Source: an uncultured Sphingomonas sp.
GTDB lineage: Bacteria; Pseudomonadota; Alphaproteobacteria; Sphingomonadales; Sphingomonadaceae
Direction of reading: 5' to 3'
DNA length: 64,000 bases
NCBI RefSeq assembly: GCF_936927845.1
Contig: NZ_CAKZHV010000067.1
Span: 62,001 to 126,000, forward strand
Shown: positions 17,413 to 26,335 of the stretch, one piece after another
Position numbering within the stretch: position 1 is the first letter of the stretch
Layout of the letters: each line of letters opens with the position of its first letter
Position numbers and translations under genes: made by a program
Notes under the pieces: generated by a model
What the model saw: only the letters and a program-made list of their open reading frames with translations
Told to the model about the DNA's origin: nothing
Database searches by the model: none

Positions 17413-18264
17413 TTACCCCTTCACGCTGCCGCCCAGCAGCCCGGTCAGGTAATAACGCTGGAGCGCCAGGAACAGCAGCAGCACCGGCATCGTCGTCACC
17501 ACCGCGGCGGCCATCATCAGCTCGCCGTCGGCGGCATGTTCGCGCGCGATCGCGGCGACCGCGACCGGCAGCGTGTAGAGATGCTGGTCGACCAGCACGA
17601 TCAGCGGCCACAGGAAATCGTTCCAGCTTCCCAGAAACATGAACACCGCCAGCGTGACGACGACGGGGGTGAGCAGCGGCAGCACGATCTGCGCGAAAAT
17701 GCGCAGCTCGCTCGCCCCGTCGATCCGCGCGGCGTCGATCATCTCGTCGGGGATGGCGAGCGTCGCCTGCCGCACGAACAACACCGCGAAAATGCCCGCC
17801 AAGCTCGGCAGGATCACCCCGGCGTAGCTGTTGACCAGCCCCAACTCCTTGAAGATCAGGAACAGGGGCAGCATCGCGACCTGTCCCGGCACCACCAATG
17901 CGGCGACCAGCATCTGCAGCAACCGCGCGCGTCCGCGAAAGCGCAGCTTGGCGAACGCATATCCCGCCGGCACCGTCAGCACGAGCCCGAGCAGGGTCGA
18001 GATCGCGGCGACCAGCAGGCTGTTCAGCAGCGCGGGGAAGATGCGGTAATCGAACCACGCGCCGTCGAACTGCCGCCGGACGAGCAGCTCGTAATAATTC
18101 TCGATGCTCCAGCGCGACGGCCACAGCGGGGTCGGCAGCGTCGTCGATTCACCGCGCGGCATGAACGACACGATCACCATATACGCGAGCGGCAGCACCG
18201 TCAGCGTGGTCAGCAGCGCGACCGCCGCGGTCGCGAGGTACGGGCGCAGCCGCGTCACAGCCAT
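17413..18264 (-). CDS. Carbohydrate ABC transporter permease, MalG/UgpE-like
   Basis: Inner-membrane permease of about 283 residues with six TM helices and a binding-protein-dependent transport EAA loop (MIDAARIDGASELRIFAQIVLPLLTP). It ends FLALQRYYLTGLLGGSVKG, the classic terminus of UgpE/MalG-type subunits. There are two in-frame ATGs, at 18264 and 18282. The second arises from a tandem 18-base duplication and overlaps the stop of the upstream permease. I prefer 18264 but cannot decide firmly. It acts with the partner permease, binding protein and convergent ATPase. Confidence 0.9.
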   Translation of the reverse strand: MAVTRLRPYLATAAVALLTTLTVLPLAYMVIVSFMPRGESTTLPTPLWPSRWSIENYYELLVRRQFDGAWFDYRIFPALLNSLLVAAISTLLGLVLTVPAGYAFAKLRFRGRARLLQMLVAALVVPGQVAMLPLFLIFKELGLVNSYAGVILPSLAGIFAVLFVRQATLAIPDEMIDAARIDGASELRIFAQIVLPLLTPVVVTLAVFMFLGSWNDFLWPLIVLVDQHLYTLPVAVAAIAREHAADGELMMAAAVVTTMPVLLLFLALQRYYLTGLLGGSVKG

Positions 18265-18285
18265 CCGCCCCGTCACAGCCATTCG
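18253..18285. repeat. 18-base tandem duplication at the permease start
   Basis: The 15-mer CGTCACAGCCATYCG occurs at 18253-18267 and again at 18271-18285 with one mismatch. It duplicates the start codon region of the MalG-like permease (MAVTGR and MAVTR). The duplication may have created the overlap with the stop of the upstream gene. Confidence 0.7.
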
Positions 18286-19154
18286 CGTCGCCGTCCCAGC
18301 CGGGTCTGCACGACGGTGACCGCCAGCGTCATCACGAACAGCACGAACGCGACCGCGCTCGCCTGCCCCAGGTTCCACCATTTGAAGCCTTCGTCGAACA
18401 TAAAATAAAGCAGCGTGGTGGTGCTCTGCGCGGGTCCGCCCATCGTCATCACGTATGGCTCGGCGAAGATTTGCAGGAACCCCGCGACGCTCATCACCGT
18501 CGCCAGCAGCAGCGTCGGGCCGATCGCGGGCAGCGTCACGTGACGGAACCGAGTCCAGCGCGACGCGCCGTCGAGCCGCGCCGCCTCCATCAGGTCCTGC
18601 GGCACCGCGGCGAGCGCGGCGGTGAAGACGATCATGTTGTAGCCGAACACCTTCCACGTGACGAAGATCAGGATCGCGGGGATCGACAAATGCGGGTTAC
18701 CGAGCCAGTCGACCGGCGCAACGCCGATCGCCCCCAGCGCGCGATTGATCAGCCCGAAGCGCTGATTGAACAGGAACCGCCACACCACCGCGGTCGCGAC
18801 GATGCTGGTGACATAGGGCGCGAACAGCAGCACGCGCCACAACGGCTTCCACCGGACGGTCGCGTCGTTGAGCAGCAGCGCCACGAACAGCGACGTGCCG
18901 ATCGCCATCGGCACGCCCAGCCCGGCGAAGATCAGCGTGTTGGCAAGCGCGCGCCAGAACAGCGGGGTCGAGAGCAGGTCGGTGAAATTGCCCAGCCCTA
19001 CGAAGCGCAGGTTGGACCAGTCGGCGAGCGCGTAGATCGAATAATCAGTGACCGACAGGCACAAGGCCAGCGCGGTCGGCAGCACGAACACCAGCGCGAT
19101 GATCGCGAGCACGGGGGCGGCGAACAGCCAGCCGGCGCGTTCCTGCCGCGTCAC
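18273..19154 (-). CDS. Carbohydrate ABC transporter permease, MalF/UgpA-like
   Basis: First permease subunit of 293 residues. The N terminus has RQERAGWLFAAPVLAIIALVFVLPTALAL. The EAA loop is LMEAARLDGASRWTRFRHVTLPAIGPT, and the PYVMTMGGPAQSTTTLLYFMFDEGF stretch is very typical of UgpA/MalF-type subunits. The start is GTG at 19154, overlapping the TGA of the binding-protein gene (GTGA). It lies in an operon of binding protein, this permease, then the second permease. Confidence 0.91.
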   Translation of the reverse strand: MTRQERAGWLFAAPVLAIIALVFVLPTALALCLSVTDYSIYALADWSNLRFVGLGNFTDLLSTPLFWRALANTLIFAGLGVPMAIGTSLFVALLLNDATVRWKPLWRVLLFAPYVTSIVATAVVWRFLFNQRFGLINRALGAIGVAPVDWLGNPHLSIPAILIFVTWKVFGYNMIVFTAALAAVPQDLMEAARLDGASRWTRFRHVTLPAIGPTLLLATVMSVAGFLQIFAEPYVMTMGGPAQSTTTLLYFMFDEGFKWWNLGQASAVAFVLFVMTLAVTVVQTRLGRRREWL

Positions 19155-20419
19155 GCGATCACCCCCCGATTGAGCAGCGCGCGTCGCTTGGCGAGCAGGC
19201 GGTCGACCCGCTCGTCGAGCGCGGCGAGTGCCGCGTCGAGCGTCTGCACGCCGCGGATCACGCGCTCCGCCGCCGACTGGATCTCGATCTGGATGCGCTC
19301 CCATTCGATGACGTTGGGGGTCACCGACAGCGCGCGCGTCTGTTCGGCAAAAGGTTGCAGCACCGGCAACGCGAGTTGCGGCGCGCCCCAGGCATCGGTG
19401 CGCGCGGGCAAATTGCCGATCAGGCGCTGATAGTCGAGCTCGCTTTCGATCGAGGTCAGGTGGCGCACCAGCGCCCAGGCCTCGTGCGGGCGCCTGGTCT
19501 GCGTCGATACGCACAGGCTCGCGCTCAACCCCGATACTGCGCCATGACCGTTCGGGCCCGGCAGCCGCGCGGTGCCCCATTTATCGGCCGGGATCAGGTC
19601 GGCACGCCGCGCGAAGTCCTTCAGCGTCGGCGGTCCGCTCGGCCAGACCGAGCAGTAACCGGTCGCGAACGCGGCGACCGGGTCCTGCATCTCGGTCGAC
19701 AGCACCATCGGCGCGTAACCGTCGGTGTAGAGCGAGACGTAATAAGCGAACGCCTCGCGCGCCTCGGGCGTCTGGAAATCGCCGCGCGTGTCGTGATCGC
19801 GCAGCATCGCCGCGCCCGCCTGCGACAACATCGTGACGAGCGCGGTCGGCCAGTTGAGCAGCATCAGGAACACGTAATCGTCGGGCCGCCGCCGCTTGAT
19901 CGCGCGCGCCATCGCCCGCCACCCGGCCCAGTCCTCGGGCGGCGCGTCGTACCCCGCCTCCGCCAGAATGTCGCGGCGGTAGAATTGCACCTGCGGCGCG
20001 ACCGACCAGGGTACGGCGTAATCGTGCGCGCCCACCCGCGTCGACGCACGCAGCGCGGGGAACACGTCCGCCACCAGCGGCGCGGCCGTGACCGGCGCGA
20101 GCGCGCCGATCGTCGCGAATTCCTTTATCCAGGTGTTGAACAGCATCAGCACGTCGGGCATCGCGCCGCCGGCAAAGGCGGTCAGCAATTTCTCGTGGCT
20201 GGCGGTCGTCGGCAGCGACTGCACGTCGACCTCGATCCCGGTCCGCGCGGTGAACGGCGGCATGAGGAAGGGCGAATAATCGCCTTCCCAGCTCATCGCC
20301 CACATGCTGAGCGGGGCGGCGGTGCTCGTGTCGACGCCGCGGCCGGCGCATCCCGCGAGGCCGAGCGCGGGGATCAGCTCAAGCGCGGCACGCCGCGTCC
20401 ATCCGGTCCCTTGCCCCAT
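19151..20419 (-). CDS. Extracellular solute-binding protein, family 1 (lipoprotein)
   Basis: Substrate-binding protein of about 422 residues for the sugar ABC importer. The N terminus has a Tat-like TRR followed by IPALGLAGCAG, a lipobox, so it should be anchored as a lipoprotein. The body has the family-1 pattern: LTAFAGGAMPDVLMLFNTWIKEF, YAVPWSVAPQVQFYRRDIL and QTRRPHEAWALVRHLTS. The ATG at 20419 is chosen; 20431 is also possible. It is divergent from the TonB-dependent receptor at 20568, suggesting joint control of outer- and inner-membrane uptake. The substrate is likely an oligosaccharide or polyol, not determinable here. Confidence 0.88.
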   Translation of the reverse strand: MGQGTGWTRRAALELIPALGLAGCAGRGVDTSTAAPLSMWAMSWEGDYSPFLMPPFTARTGIEVDVQSLPTTASHEKLLTAFAGGAMPDVLMLFNTWIKEFATIGALAPVTAAPLVADVFPALRASTRVGAHDYAVPWSVAPQVQFYRRDILAEAGYDAPPEDWAGWRAMARAIKRRRPDDYVFLMLLNWPTALVTMLSQAGAAMLRDHDTRGDFQTPEAREAFAYYVSLYTDGYAPMVLSTEMQDPVAAFATGYCSVWPSGPPTLKDFARRADLIPADKWGTARLPGPNGHGAVSGLSASLCVSTQTRRPHEAWALVRHLTSIESELDYQRLIGNLPARTDAWGAPQLALPVLQPFAEQTRALSVTPNVIEWERIQIEIQSAAERVIRGVQTLDAALAALDERVDRLLAKRRALLNRGVIA

Positions 20420-20567
20420 CGTCGCGACCATGACGCATCGCCCGGCCGCGCACCACCCGGCGGCGAAATTAATCTATGTTTTCTTAGGGCCGACCGTCGT
20501 AAGATCAGTGTAACACGTCGGCAGGGGACAAGCCGGCGCACGCCCACGAGGCAACAGGGAGAATACC

Positions 20568-23516
20568 ATGTCGCGTTTCCACCGCTGCCGCTGGCTTTCC
20601 GGCGCGGCGCTTTTCGTGTCGCCGCTCGCGCACGCGCAGGCCGTTCCGCCAAGCGACGCGCCCGTTGTAGCGCAATCCACCGCCGAGCCGACACCCGCGG
20701 CCGATCCAGTGCCCGGCGCGGAGCCGGCCGGGAGCGGCGACATCGTCGTCACCGGCTCGCGCATCCGTCGCCCCGATTACGAGGCGCCGACCCCGATCGT
20801 GTCGTTCGGCGCCGCCGCACTCGAACAGTCGGGCAACACCAACGTCACCGCGTTCCTGCAACGCGTGCCCGCGCTCACCAACTCGCTCGACAACACCCGT
20901 ACCGCGGGCAGCAACCAGTCGGACGGCAGCTTCGGCCAGGTCGGGCTCAACCTGCTCGACCTGCGCGGGCTCGGGCCGACGCGCACCCTGGTGCTCGTCA
21001 ACGGACGCCGCCACGTCGCAGGCCAGCCCGACACCGCCGCGGTCGACATCAACGCCATCCCTGTCGACCTGATCGAGCGCGTCGACGTGCTGACGGGCGC
21101 GGCCTCCGCAGTCTACGGTGCCGACGGCGTCTCGGGCGTGGTCAATTTTGTCATGCGCCGCGACTTCGACGGCGTGGCCGCACGCTCGCAATTCGGCGTG
21201 TCGGAGCGCGGCGACGCCGCCAACCGCTTCGCCTCGCTGGTCGCGGGGCGCAACTTCGCCGACGGCCGCGGCAATCTGACGCTCGCGTACGAATATAACG
21301 CCGACCAGCCGCTCGCCAACGACGACCGCGATTACCTGGCGCAGGGCAAGCGGCAGTATTTCGTTAACGTCGACGGCTATGATCCGACCCGCGCGGGCAG
21401 TTACCAGAAGGGGCCGGTCGGCGACCTGCGTTACCCGTACAGCTCGAACCAGGGCATCGTGTACATTGGTGACCAGACGTTCCGCGGCGACGGCGCGATC
21501 TACACGCCGGGGCGCTTCCTCGCCAACGACGGTTACACGATCGGCGGCGACGACACCCCGGTCGCTGGTTATATCGGCGACATCTACCCGCGCACCCGCC
21601 GCCACGCGGTCAACGCGCTCGCGCATTACGATGCGTCGGACGCGTTCAAGATCAGCCTGGAGGGCAAGTTCGTCCAGTCGACCGTCACCAGCTTCAGCGG
21701 TTACGGCGGCAATTACCCCGCAACGATCGCGCTCGACAATCCGTACATCCCGGCGAGCATCCTGAATGCCGCGCTCGGCGCCGGTCTGACCTCGGTCGAC
21801 GTCAACCGCAACAATTTCGACATTCCGCGCCGCGGCGAGACCGATCGCCGCCGCACCTATCGCGGCGTGATCGACGTCGCGGGACGGATCAGCGATCACG
21901 CCAACTACGACGTTTATTACACCTACGGCCAGACCGACGTCCGCGCGACCAAGCTGAACGACCGCCTCAACACCCGCTTCCTCGAAGCGCTCGACGCGGT
22001 GCGTGGGCCGAACGGCACGATCGTCTGCCGATCGGCGAGCGCGCGCGCGGCGGGCTGCGTGCCGGTCAACACCTTCGGCGGCGACACCGTCGACCCGGCC
22101 TCGTTCGATTATTACCTGAGCAACCCGCAGAGCAACGCGCGGATCACGCAGAACGTCGTCAACGCCTCGCTGACCGGCGACTTCGGCCAGTTCTTCGAAC
22201 TGCCCGGCGGCCCGGTCGCCTTCGCGGCGGGCGGCGAATATCGCCGCGAGACGAGCCGCTTCTCGCCCGCGCAGGCGCTCGTCGACAACCAATTCTACCA
22301 ATATGACGAATACATCATCCCGACGCCCTCGTCGGGCAAGTTCGACGTGTGGGAAGCCTTCGGCGAGCTGAACGCCCCGCTGGTCAAGGACCGGCCGTTC
22401 TTTCACCTGCTGTCGGTCGGCGCGGCGGGGCGCTATTCCGATTACTCGACGGTCGGCTCGACCCGCGCGTACCAGTTCAACGGCATCTGGGCGCCAATCG
22501 CGGCGATCAGCTTTCGTGGCTCCTACGGCCGTTCGGTGCGCGCGCCCAACATCGGCGAGCTGTTCCGCCCGAGCACGGGGTCGAGCGCGTTCTTCTCCGA
22601 CCCGTGCTACGTCGGCAACCGCAACGCGGGCAGCGCGTCGCGCGCCGCCAATTGCGTCGCACTGATCAACGGCCTCGGCGGCAATCCCGCGACCTTCACC
22701 GCGCAGAACAACCCCGACGCCAACATCTTCATCCCCGGCTCGGTGTCGGGCAATCCCGATCTGGCAGCGGAGGTCGCGCGCACCTGGACGGCGGGCGTCG
22801 TGCTGCGTCCGGACTTCGTGCCCGGGCTGTCGATCGCGGTCGACTGGTACAACATCAACCTGCGCGGCGCGATCAACAACCCCGACGGTGGCGCTGCCAA
22901 CAGCATCGCCGAACTGTGCGTCGATCAGCCGACGCTCGACAATCCGTTCTGCGCGCAGATTTCGCGGCGGCAGGGCAGCGGCTACATCAACGGTTACACG
23001 ATCCGTCCGGCAAACGTCTCGGCGTTCCGCACCGCGGGTGCCGAACTGAACGTCGCCTACCGCTTCACCACCGCGCGCGCGGGCACGTTCGACCTCCGCC
23101 TGGTCGGCGGCTATCTCGACAAGCTCGAACAGGTCGCGACGCCGGGCGCGCAGGTTGAGAACAACGTCGACCAGATCTTCCGCCCGCGCTGGAACGCGAC
23201 CTTCTCGCCGACGTGGATCAACGGCCCGCTGACGCTCAGCTACAATCTGCGCTGGCAGGACGGCGTCCGCCGCTTCAGCCGGTTCGAGACTGACAACAAC
23301 CCCAGCTACGTCGACCCGCGCTTTTTCCGCTACAAGGAGTTGTGGCAGCACGACGTCCAGGCGCAGATCGCGGTCGACGACGGCTTCTCCTTCTACGCCG
23401 GGGTCAACAACCTCGCTGATCAGAAACCCGACATCGGGTTCCAGACCAACGTTCCGATCTCACCCGTCGGCCGCTACTTCTACGCCGGCGCGAAGGTGCG
23501 GCTGGGCGAGCGCTAG
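20568..23516 (+). CDS. TonB-dependent receptor
   Basis: Large outer-membrane receptor of 982 residues. A signal sequence (ends SPLAHAQ) and a proline-rich linker are followed by a TonB-box-like DIVVTGSRIRR, and the plug domain with LDLRGLGPTRTLVLVNGRRH and VDVLTGAASAVYGADGVSGVVNFVMRRDFDG. The remainder is the 22-strand barrel, ending YFYAGAKVRLGER. It belongs to the sphingomonad group that takes up plant-derived oligosaccharides and other large solutes. The ATG at 20568 has AGGGAG upstream. It is divergent from the ABC binding-protein gene, so it is probably the outer-membrane entry for the same substrate. Confidence 0.93.
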   Translation: MSRFHRCRWLSGAALFVSPLAHAQAVPPSDAPVVAQSTAEPTPAADPVPGAEPAGSGDIVVTGSRIRRPDYEAPTPIVSFGAAALEQSGNTNVTAFLQRVPALTNSLDNTRTAGSNQSDGSFGQVGLNLLDLRGLGPTRTLVLVNGRRHVAGQPDTAAVDINAIPVDLIERVDVLTGAASAVYGADGVSGVVNFVMRRDFDGVAARSQFGVSERGDAANRFASLVAGRNFADGRGNLTLAYEYNADQPLANDDRDYLAQGKRQYFVNVDGYDPTRAGSYQKGPVGDLRYPYSSNQGIVYIGDQTFRGDGAIYTPGRFLANDGYTIGGDDTPVAGYIGDIYPRTRRHAVNALAHYDASDAFKISLEGKFVQSTVTSFSGYGGNYPATIALDNPYIPASILNAALGAGLTSVDVNRNNFDIPRRGETDRRRTYRGVIDVAGRISDHANYDVYYTYGQTDVRATKLNDRLNTRFLEALDAVRGPNGTIVCRSASARAAGCVPVNTFGGDTVDPASFDYYLSNPQSNARITQNVVNASLTGDFGQFFELPGGPVAFAAGGEYRRETSRFSPAQALVDNQFYQYDEYIIPTPSSGKFDVWEAFGELNAPLVKDRPFFHLLSVGAAGRYSDYSTVGSTRAYQFNGIWAPIAAISFRGSYGRSVRAPNIGELFRPSTGSSAFFSDPCYVGNRNAGSASRAANCVALINGLGGNPATFTAQNNPDANIFIPGSVSGNPDLAAEVARTWTAGVVLRPDFVPGLSIAVDWYNINLRGAINNPDGGAANSIAELCVDQPTLDNPFCAQISRRQGSGYINGYTIRPANVSAFRTAGAELNVAYRFTTARAGTFDLRLVGGYLDKLEQVATPGAQVENNVDQIFRPRWNATFSPTWINGPLTLSYNLRWQDGVRRFSRFETDNNPSYVDPRFFRYKELWQHDVQAQIAVDDGFSFYAGVNNLADQKPDIGFQTNVPISPVGRYFYAGAKVRLGER

Positions 23517-23544
23517 CCGAACCGGCGATGGAGCCCGCCGCCGG

Positions 23545-24282
23545 TCAGAAGTGCGCGAGATAGCCGCCGTCGACGCTCAGCACCTGCCCCGTCACATAGG
23601 ACGCGGCAGGGCTGGCGAAGAACAGCACGGCGGCGGCGACCTCCTCGGCGCGGCCCCAGCGGCCAAGCGAGGTGCGCCGCGCGAGATGCGCGTCGATCGC
23701 GGCATCATCCAGCATCGCGGCATTGGCCTCGGTCGCGATGAAGCCGGGGGCGACCGCGTTCACGGTGATGCCCGCAGGGCCGAGCTCGGCGGCGAGCGCG
23801 CGCGTCATCGCGTCCACGCCGCCCTTGCTCATGGTATAGGCGGCGTCGCCCGCGCGCGCGATCTGCCCGGCGATCGACGACACGTTGATGATCCGCCCGC
23901 CCGCCGGCATGCGCGCGGCGACCGCGCGCGCCAGGTCGAACGGCGCGACAAGGTTGACCTCCAGCACGCGGCGCACCGCCGCGCGGTCGAGCTCGTGCGC
24001 CGCGCGCCGGTCGCGCGCACCGGCATTGTTGACCAGAATATCGATCCGCTCGCGCCCGCCGAGCAGCCGCGCCGCCGCGTCCGCGTCGGTCAGGTCGATC
24101 GGCACCATCTCGGCCGAGCCGCCGGCCTCGACGATCAGGCGGTGCAGCGCGGTCAACCGCTCCTGCTCGCGGCCCTGGATCAGCACGTGCGCGCCCGCCT
24201 GCGCCAGGCTGCGCGCGATCGCGCCCCCGATCCCGCCGCTCGCCCCGGTCACCAGCGCTATTCTGTTGCGCAACGCGGTCAC
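23545..24282 (-). CDS. SDR-family oxidoreductase
   Basis: Classical short-chain dehydrogenase of 245 residues. The cofactor motif is TGASGGIGGAIA, followed by NNAGARD, the catalytic Ser in INVSSIAG, YTMSKGG (Tyr-x3-Lys), then a PGFIATEA tail and the C-terminal TGQVLSVDGGYLAHF. It resembles gluconate 5-dehydrogenase and 3-oxoacyl reductases. The site next to a sugar uptake cluster suggests a sugar or sugar-acid substrate. The gene converges on the TonB receptor with 28 bases between. Confidence 0.9.
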   Translation of the reverse strand: MTALRNRIALVTGASGGIGGAIARSLAQAGAHVLIQGREQERLTALHRLIVEAGGSAEMVPIDLTDADAAARLLGGRERIDILVNNAGARDRRAAHELDRAAVRRVLEVNLVAPFDLARAVAARMPAGGRIINVSSIAGQIARAGDAAYTMSKGGVDAMTRALAAELGPAGITVNAVAPGFIATEANAAMLDDAAIDAHLARRTSLGRWGRAEEVAAAVLFFASPAASYVTGQVLSVDGGYLAHF

Positions 24283-24325
24283 TCAGCCCCTCCCCATCGA
24301 CGCGCTACCTAGCGCACGAGGAGGA

Positions 24326-24874
24326 TCAGGGAACAGAGACGGGCTCGCTCGTGCGCGCCGGAAATTGCGCGATCGCGGCGTTGGCGAGCGTCTGCGCCAC
24401 CAGCGCCGCGCCGCCTCCGGGCGTTCCTGACACGCGCGCGGTCACCGCCCCGCCCGACCACACCACCCGTGCATCGCTGCGGGTCGAGATGCTGACCGTC
24501 AGCTCGGTTACGACCAGATCGTCCAGCCGCGCGCCGCCCGCGGGCAAGCCGACGCTCAGCCCGCCGTTCAGGCTCACGCCCGGCGGACCGCCGCTCGCCC
24601 GGCCCGCGGTGACCACGCCGCGCGATCGGCGATTGACGGTGACCGCGGCGACGTAGCGGCCGTGCCCCGCGTCGCGCAGCAGCGTGAACCCGCGCGCGGC
24701 GAGCGCGCGCTGCACCGCATCCTCGAACACGGGTCGCGCCTGGTCGGTCAACCCCACGCCGGTGACCGACGCGATCGTGATCGTGCCGCTGGTCGGCACG
24801 GTAGCGGGCGCGGGTGCCGCGGGCGCGCCCTGGGCCAGTGCAACGATGAAAGCCGCGGCGGCGGGAATGGGCAT
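24326..24874 (-). CDS. Unknown secreted protein
   Basis: Protein of 182 residues with a signal sequence (MPIPAAAAFIVALAQGAPAA). The body looks like a small alpha/beta domain: FEDAVQRALAARGFTLL, RYVAAVTVNR, LVVTELTVSISTRSDARVVWSGG. Such patterns occur in periplasmic DUF4136-like and penicillin-binding-activator-like proteins. No function can be assigned. It lies alone between the SDR and the TctE-like kinase. Confidence 0.6.
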   Translation of the reverse strand: MPIPAAAAFIVALAQGAPAAPAPATVPTSGTITIASVTGVGLTDQARPVFEDAVQRALAARGFTLLRDAGHGRYVAAVTVNRRSRGVVTAGRASGGPPGVSLNGGLSVGLPAGGARLDDLVVTELTVSISTRSDARVVWSGGAVTARVSGTPGGGAALVAQTLANAAIAQFPARTSEPVSVP

Positions 24875-24930
24875 GGGCGTGCGCTCTTCGCTATCGGCGG
24901 CGAAGCGCGGCCGGGGTCACTAACAAGGGC

Positions 24931-26319
24931 CTAACCGTTCAGCGGTTCCCGGTGATGCAAAATCGTCGCCGCACCCGCGAACCGCAGCGTCACGCGCAGC
25001 CCCGGCCGCGTGTTCACCAGCTCGAGCGCGGCACCCAGCCGCTGTGCCGCCGATCGGACGATCGCGAGGCCCAGCCCGCTGCCTTCCTGATCGCGGCTGG
25101 TCGACAAACGGACGAAACGCTCGCCCGCGCGCGCCAGCTCGGCCTCGGGCAATCCGGGCCCGTCGTCGGCGACCGAGACGAGCGTGTCTTGGCCGTCGCG
25201 CGCGATCACCAGCGCGACGCTGCCGCCGCGCCGATTGTAGCGGATCGCATTGTCGAGCAGGTTGGATACGATCTCGAACAGCAACGTTCGGTGGCTGGCG
25301 ATCGTGATGTCGCCCTCGGCGGCGTCCAGCGTTACCTCGACACCTGCCTCGATCGCCTGCGCGATGCGGCGATTGATGACGACCACCGCCAGCGCGCGCA
25401 GGTCGACGGGTTCGAGCGGGGGCGAGGTGCCGGCCTCCTCCGCGCGCGCGAGCGCGAGCAGTTGCGCGACCAGATGCTCCAGCCGGTCGGCCGCGTCGGC
25501 GATCTCGGGCAGCGCGCGCGCGTCGCCGCGCTTGGCGAGCGCGACCTGAACCTTCAGCACCGACAAGGGCGTGCGCATCTGGTGCGACGCGTCGGCGGTG
25601 AAGCGGCGCACCCCCGCGGTTGCGGCATCGAGCCGGGCGAGCAGATTGTTGAACGCGTCGGCGAGCGGGCGCAGCTCGGCGGGCAACGGTCCGGTGTCGA
25701 GTGGTGACAGGTCGGGGGTCGCGCGGGTGTCGCGCACCATCACCGCCCCGCGCAGCCGCGCGAGCGGTCGCAAGCTCCACGCCAGCGCGGGACGGATCAG
25801 CAGCATCGCGACGCCGACCAGCACCGCCTCGCCGATCAGCAGCGCCGCGATCAACCGGTGGCGCAGCGCCGTACGCGCGTCCAGCGTCTCGGCCACCTGC
25901 ACGATCACGGGCGCGTTGATGCGCGGCAGGTCGCGCCGCACCTCGGCGATCCGCACGTCCTGGTCGCGAAACCGCGCGTAGCGGAAGCGCGGCGTGTCGA
26001 TCTGGAGCTCGCCCGCGCGCGGACGGGGCAGATCGGCATAGCCGGTCAGCAACCGGTCGCCGACGCCGACGCGGTAGTAAACGTTATCACGTTCGCTGTT
26101 CTCCAGCATCCCGAACGCGGCGGCAGGCAGGTCGAGCGTCACCTCGCCGCGTTCGACCTCGACCGTTTCCGCGATCGCGCCCAATGCGCCGCCCAGCACG
26201 CGGTCGTTGTTGCGTGTGACGACGTCGCCGATCAGCGCCGCGCCCGCGCCGCCCAGCAGCACCGCGATGACGAGCAGCGGGCCAAGCATCGCGGCGAGCA
26301 GCCGCGTGCGCAGTGCCAT
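24931..26319 (-). CDS. TctE-like sensor histidine kinase
   Basis: Kinase of about 462 residues. A first TM is followed by a periplasmic domain matching the 2CSK_N type of TctE kinases (VYYRVGVGDRLLTGYADLPRP and VIVQVAETLDAR), then a second TM and HAMP. The phospho-His is near residue 246 (ADASHQMRTPLSVLK). N (EIVSNLLDNAIRYNRRGG), G1 (VADDGPGLP) and G2 (GSGLGLAIVRSAAQRLG) boxes follow. TctE proteins sense tricarboxylates. The neighbours (binding protein, porin, CitMHS carrier) support a citrate sensor. The start could also be the ATG at 26346, which overlaps the regulator stop. Confidence 0.88.
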   Translation of the reverse strand: MALRTRLLAAMLGPLLVIAVLLGGAGAALIGDVVTRNNDRVLGGALGAIAETVEVERGEVTLDLPAAAFGMLENSERDNVYYRVGVGDRLLTGYADLPRPRAGELQIDTPRFRYARFRDQDVRIAEVRRDLPRINAPVIVQVAETLDARTALRHRLIAALLIGEAVLVGVAMLLIRPALAWSLRPLARLRGAVMVRDTRATPDLSPLDTGPLPAELRPLADAFNNLLARLDAATAGVRRFTADASHQMRTPLSVLKVQVALAKRGDARALPEIADAADRLEHLVAQLLALARAEEAGTSPPLEPVDLRALAVVVINRRIAQAIEAGVEVTLDAAEGDITIASHRTLLFEIVSNLLDNAIRYNRRGGSVALVIARDGQDTLVSVADDGPGLPEAELARAGERFVRLSTSRDQEGSGLGLAIVRSAAQRLGAALELVNTRPGLRVTLRFAGAATILHHREPLNG

Positions 26320-26335
26320 CGCCGCGTGCGCGCGC

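Noticed and set aside
17385..17422. C-rich runs (ACCCC repeats) between the convergent ABC genes
   Set aside because: Short and irregular. It coincides with the two gene ends and stop codons, with no hairpin or array structure.
20505..23351. Minus-strand ORF of 948 codons opposite the TonB receptor
   Set aside because: It mirrors the receptor gene, has Arg/Asp/Val-rich composition without motifs, and lacks a ribosome site. High GC produces long antisense ORFs.
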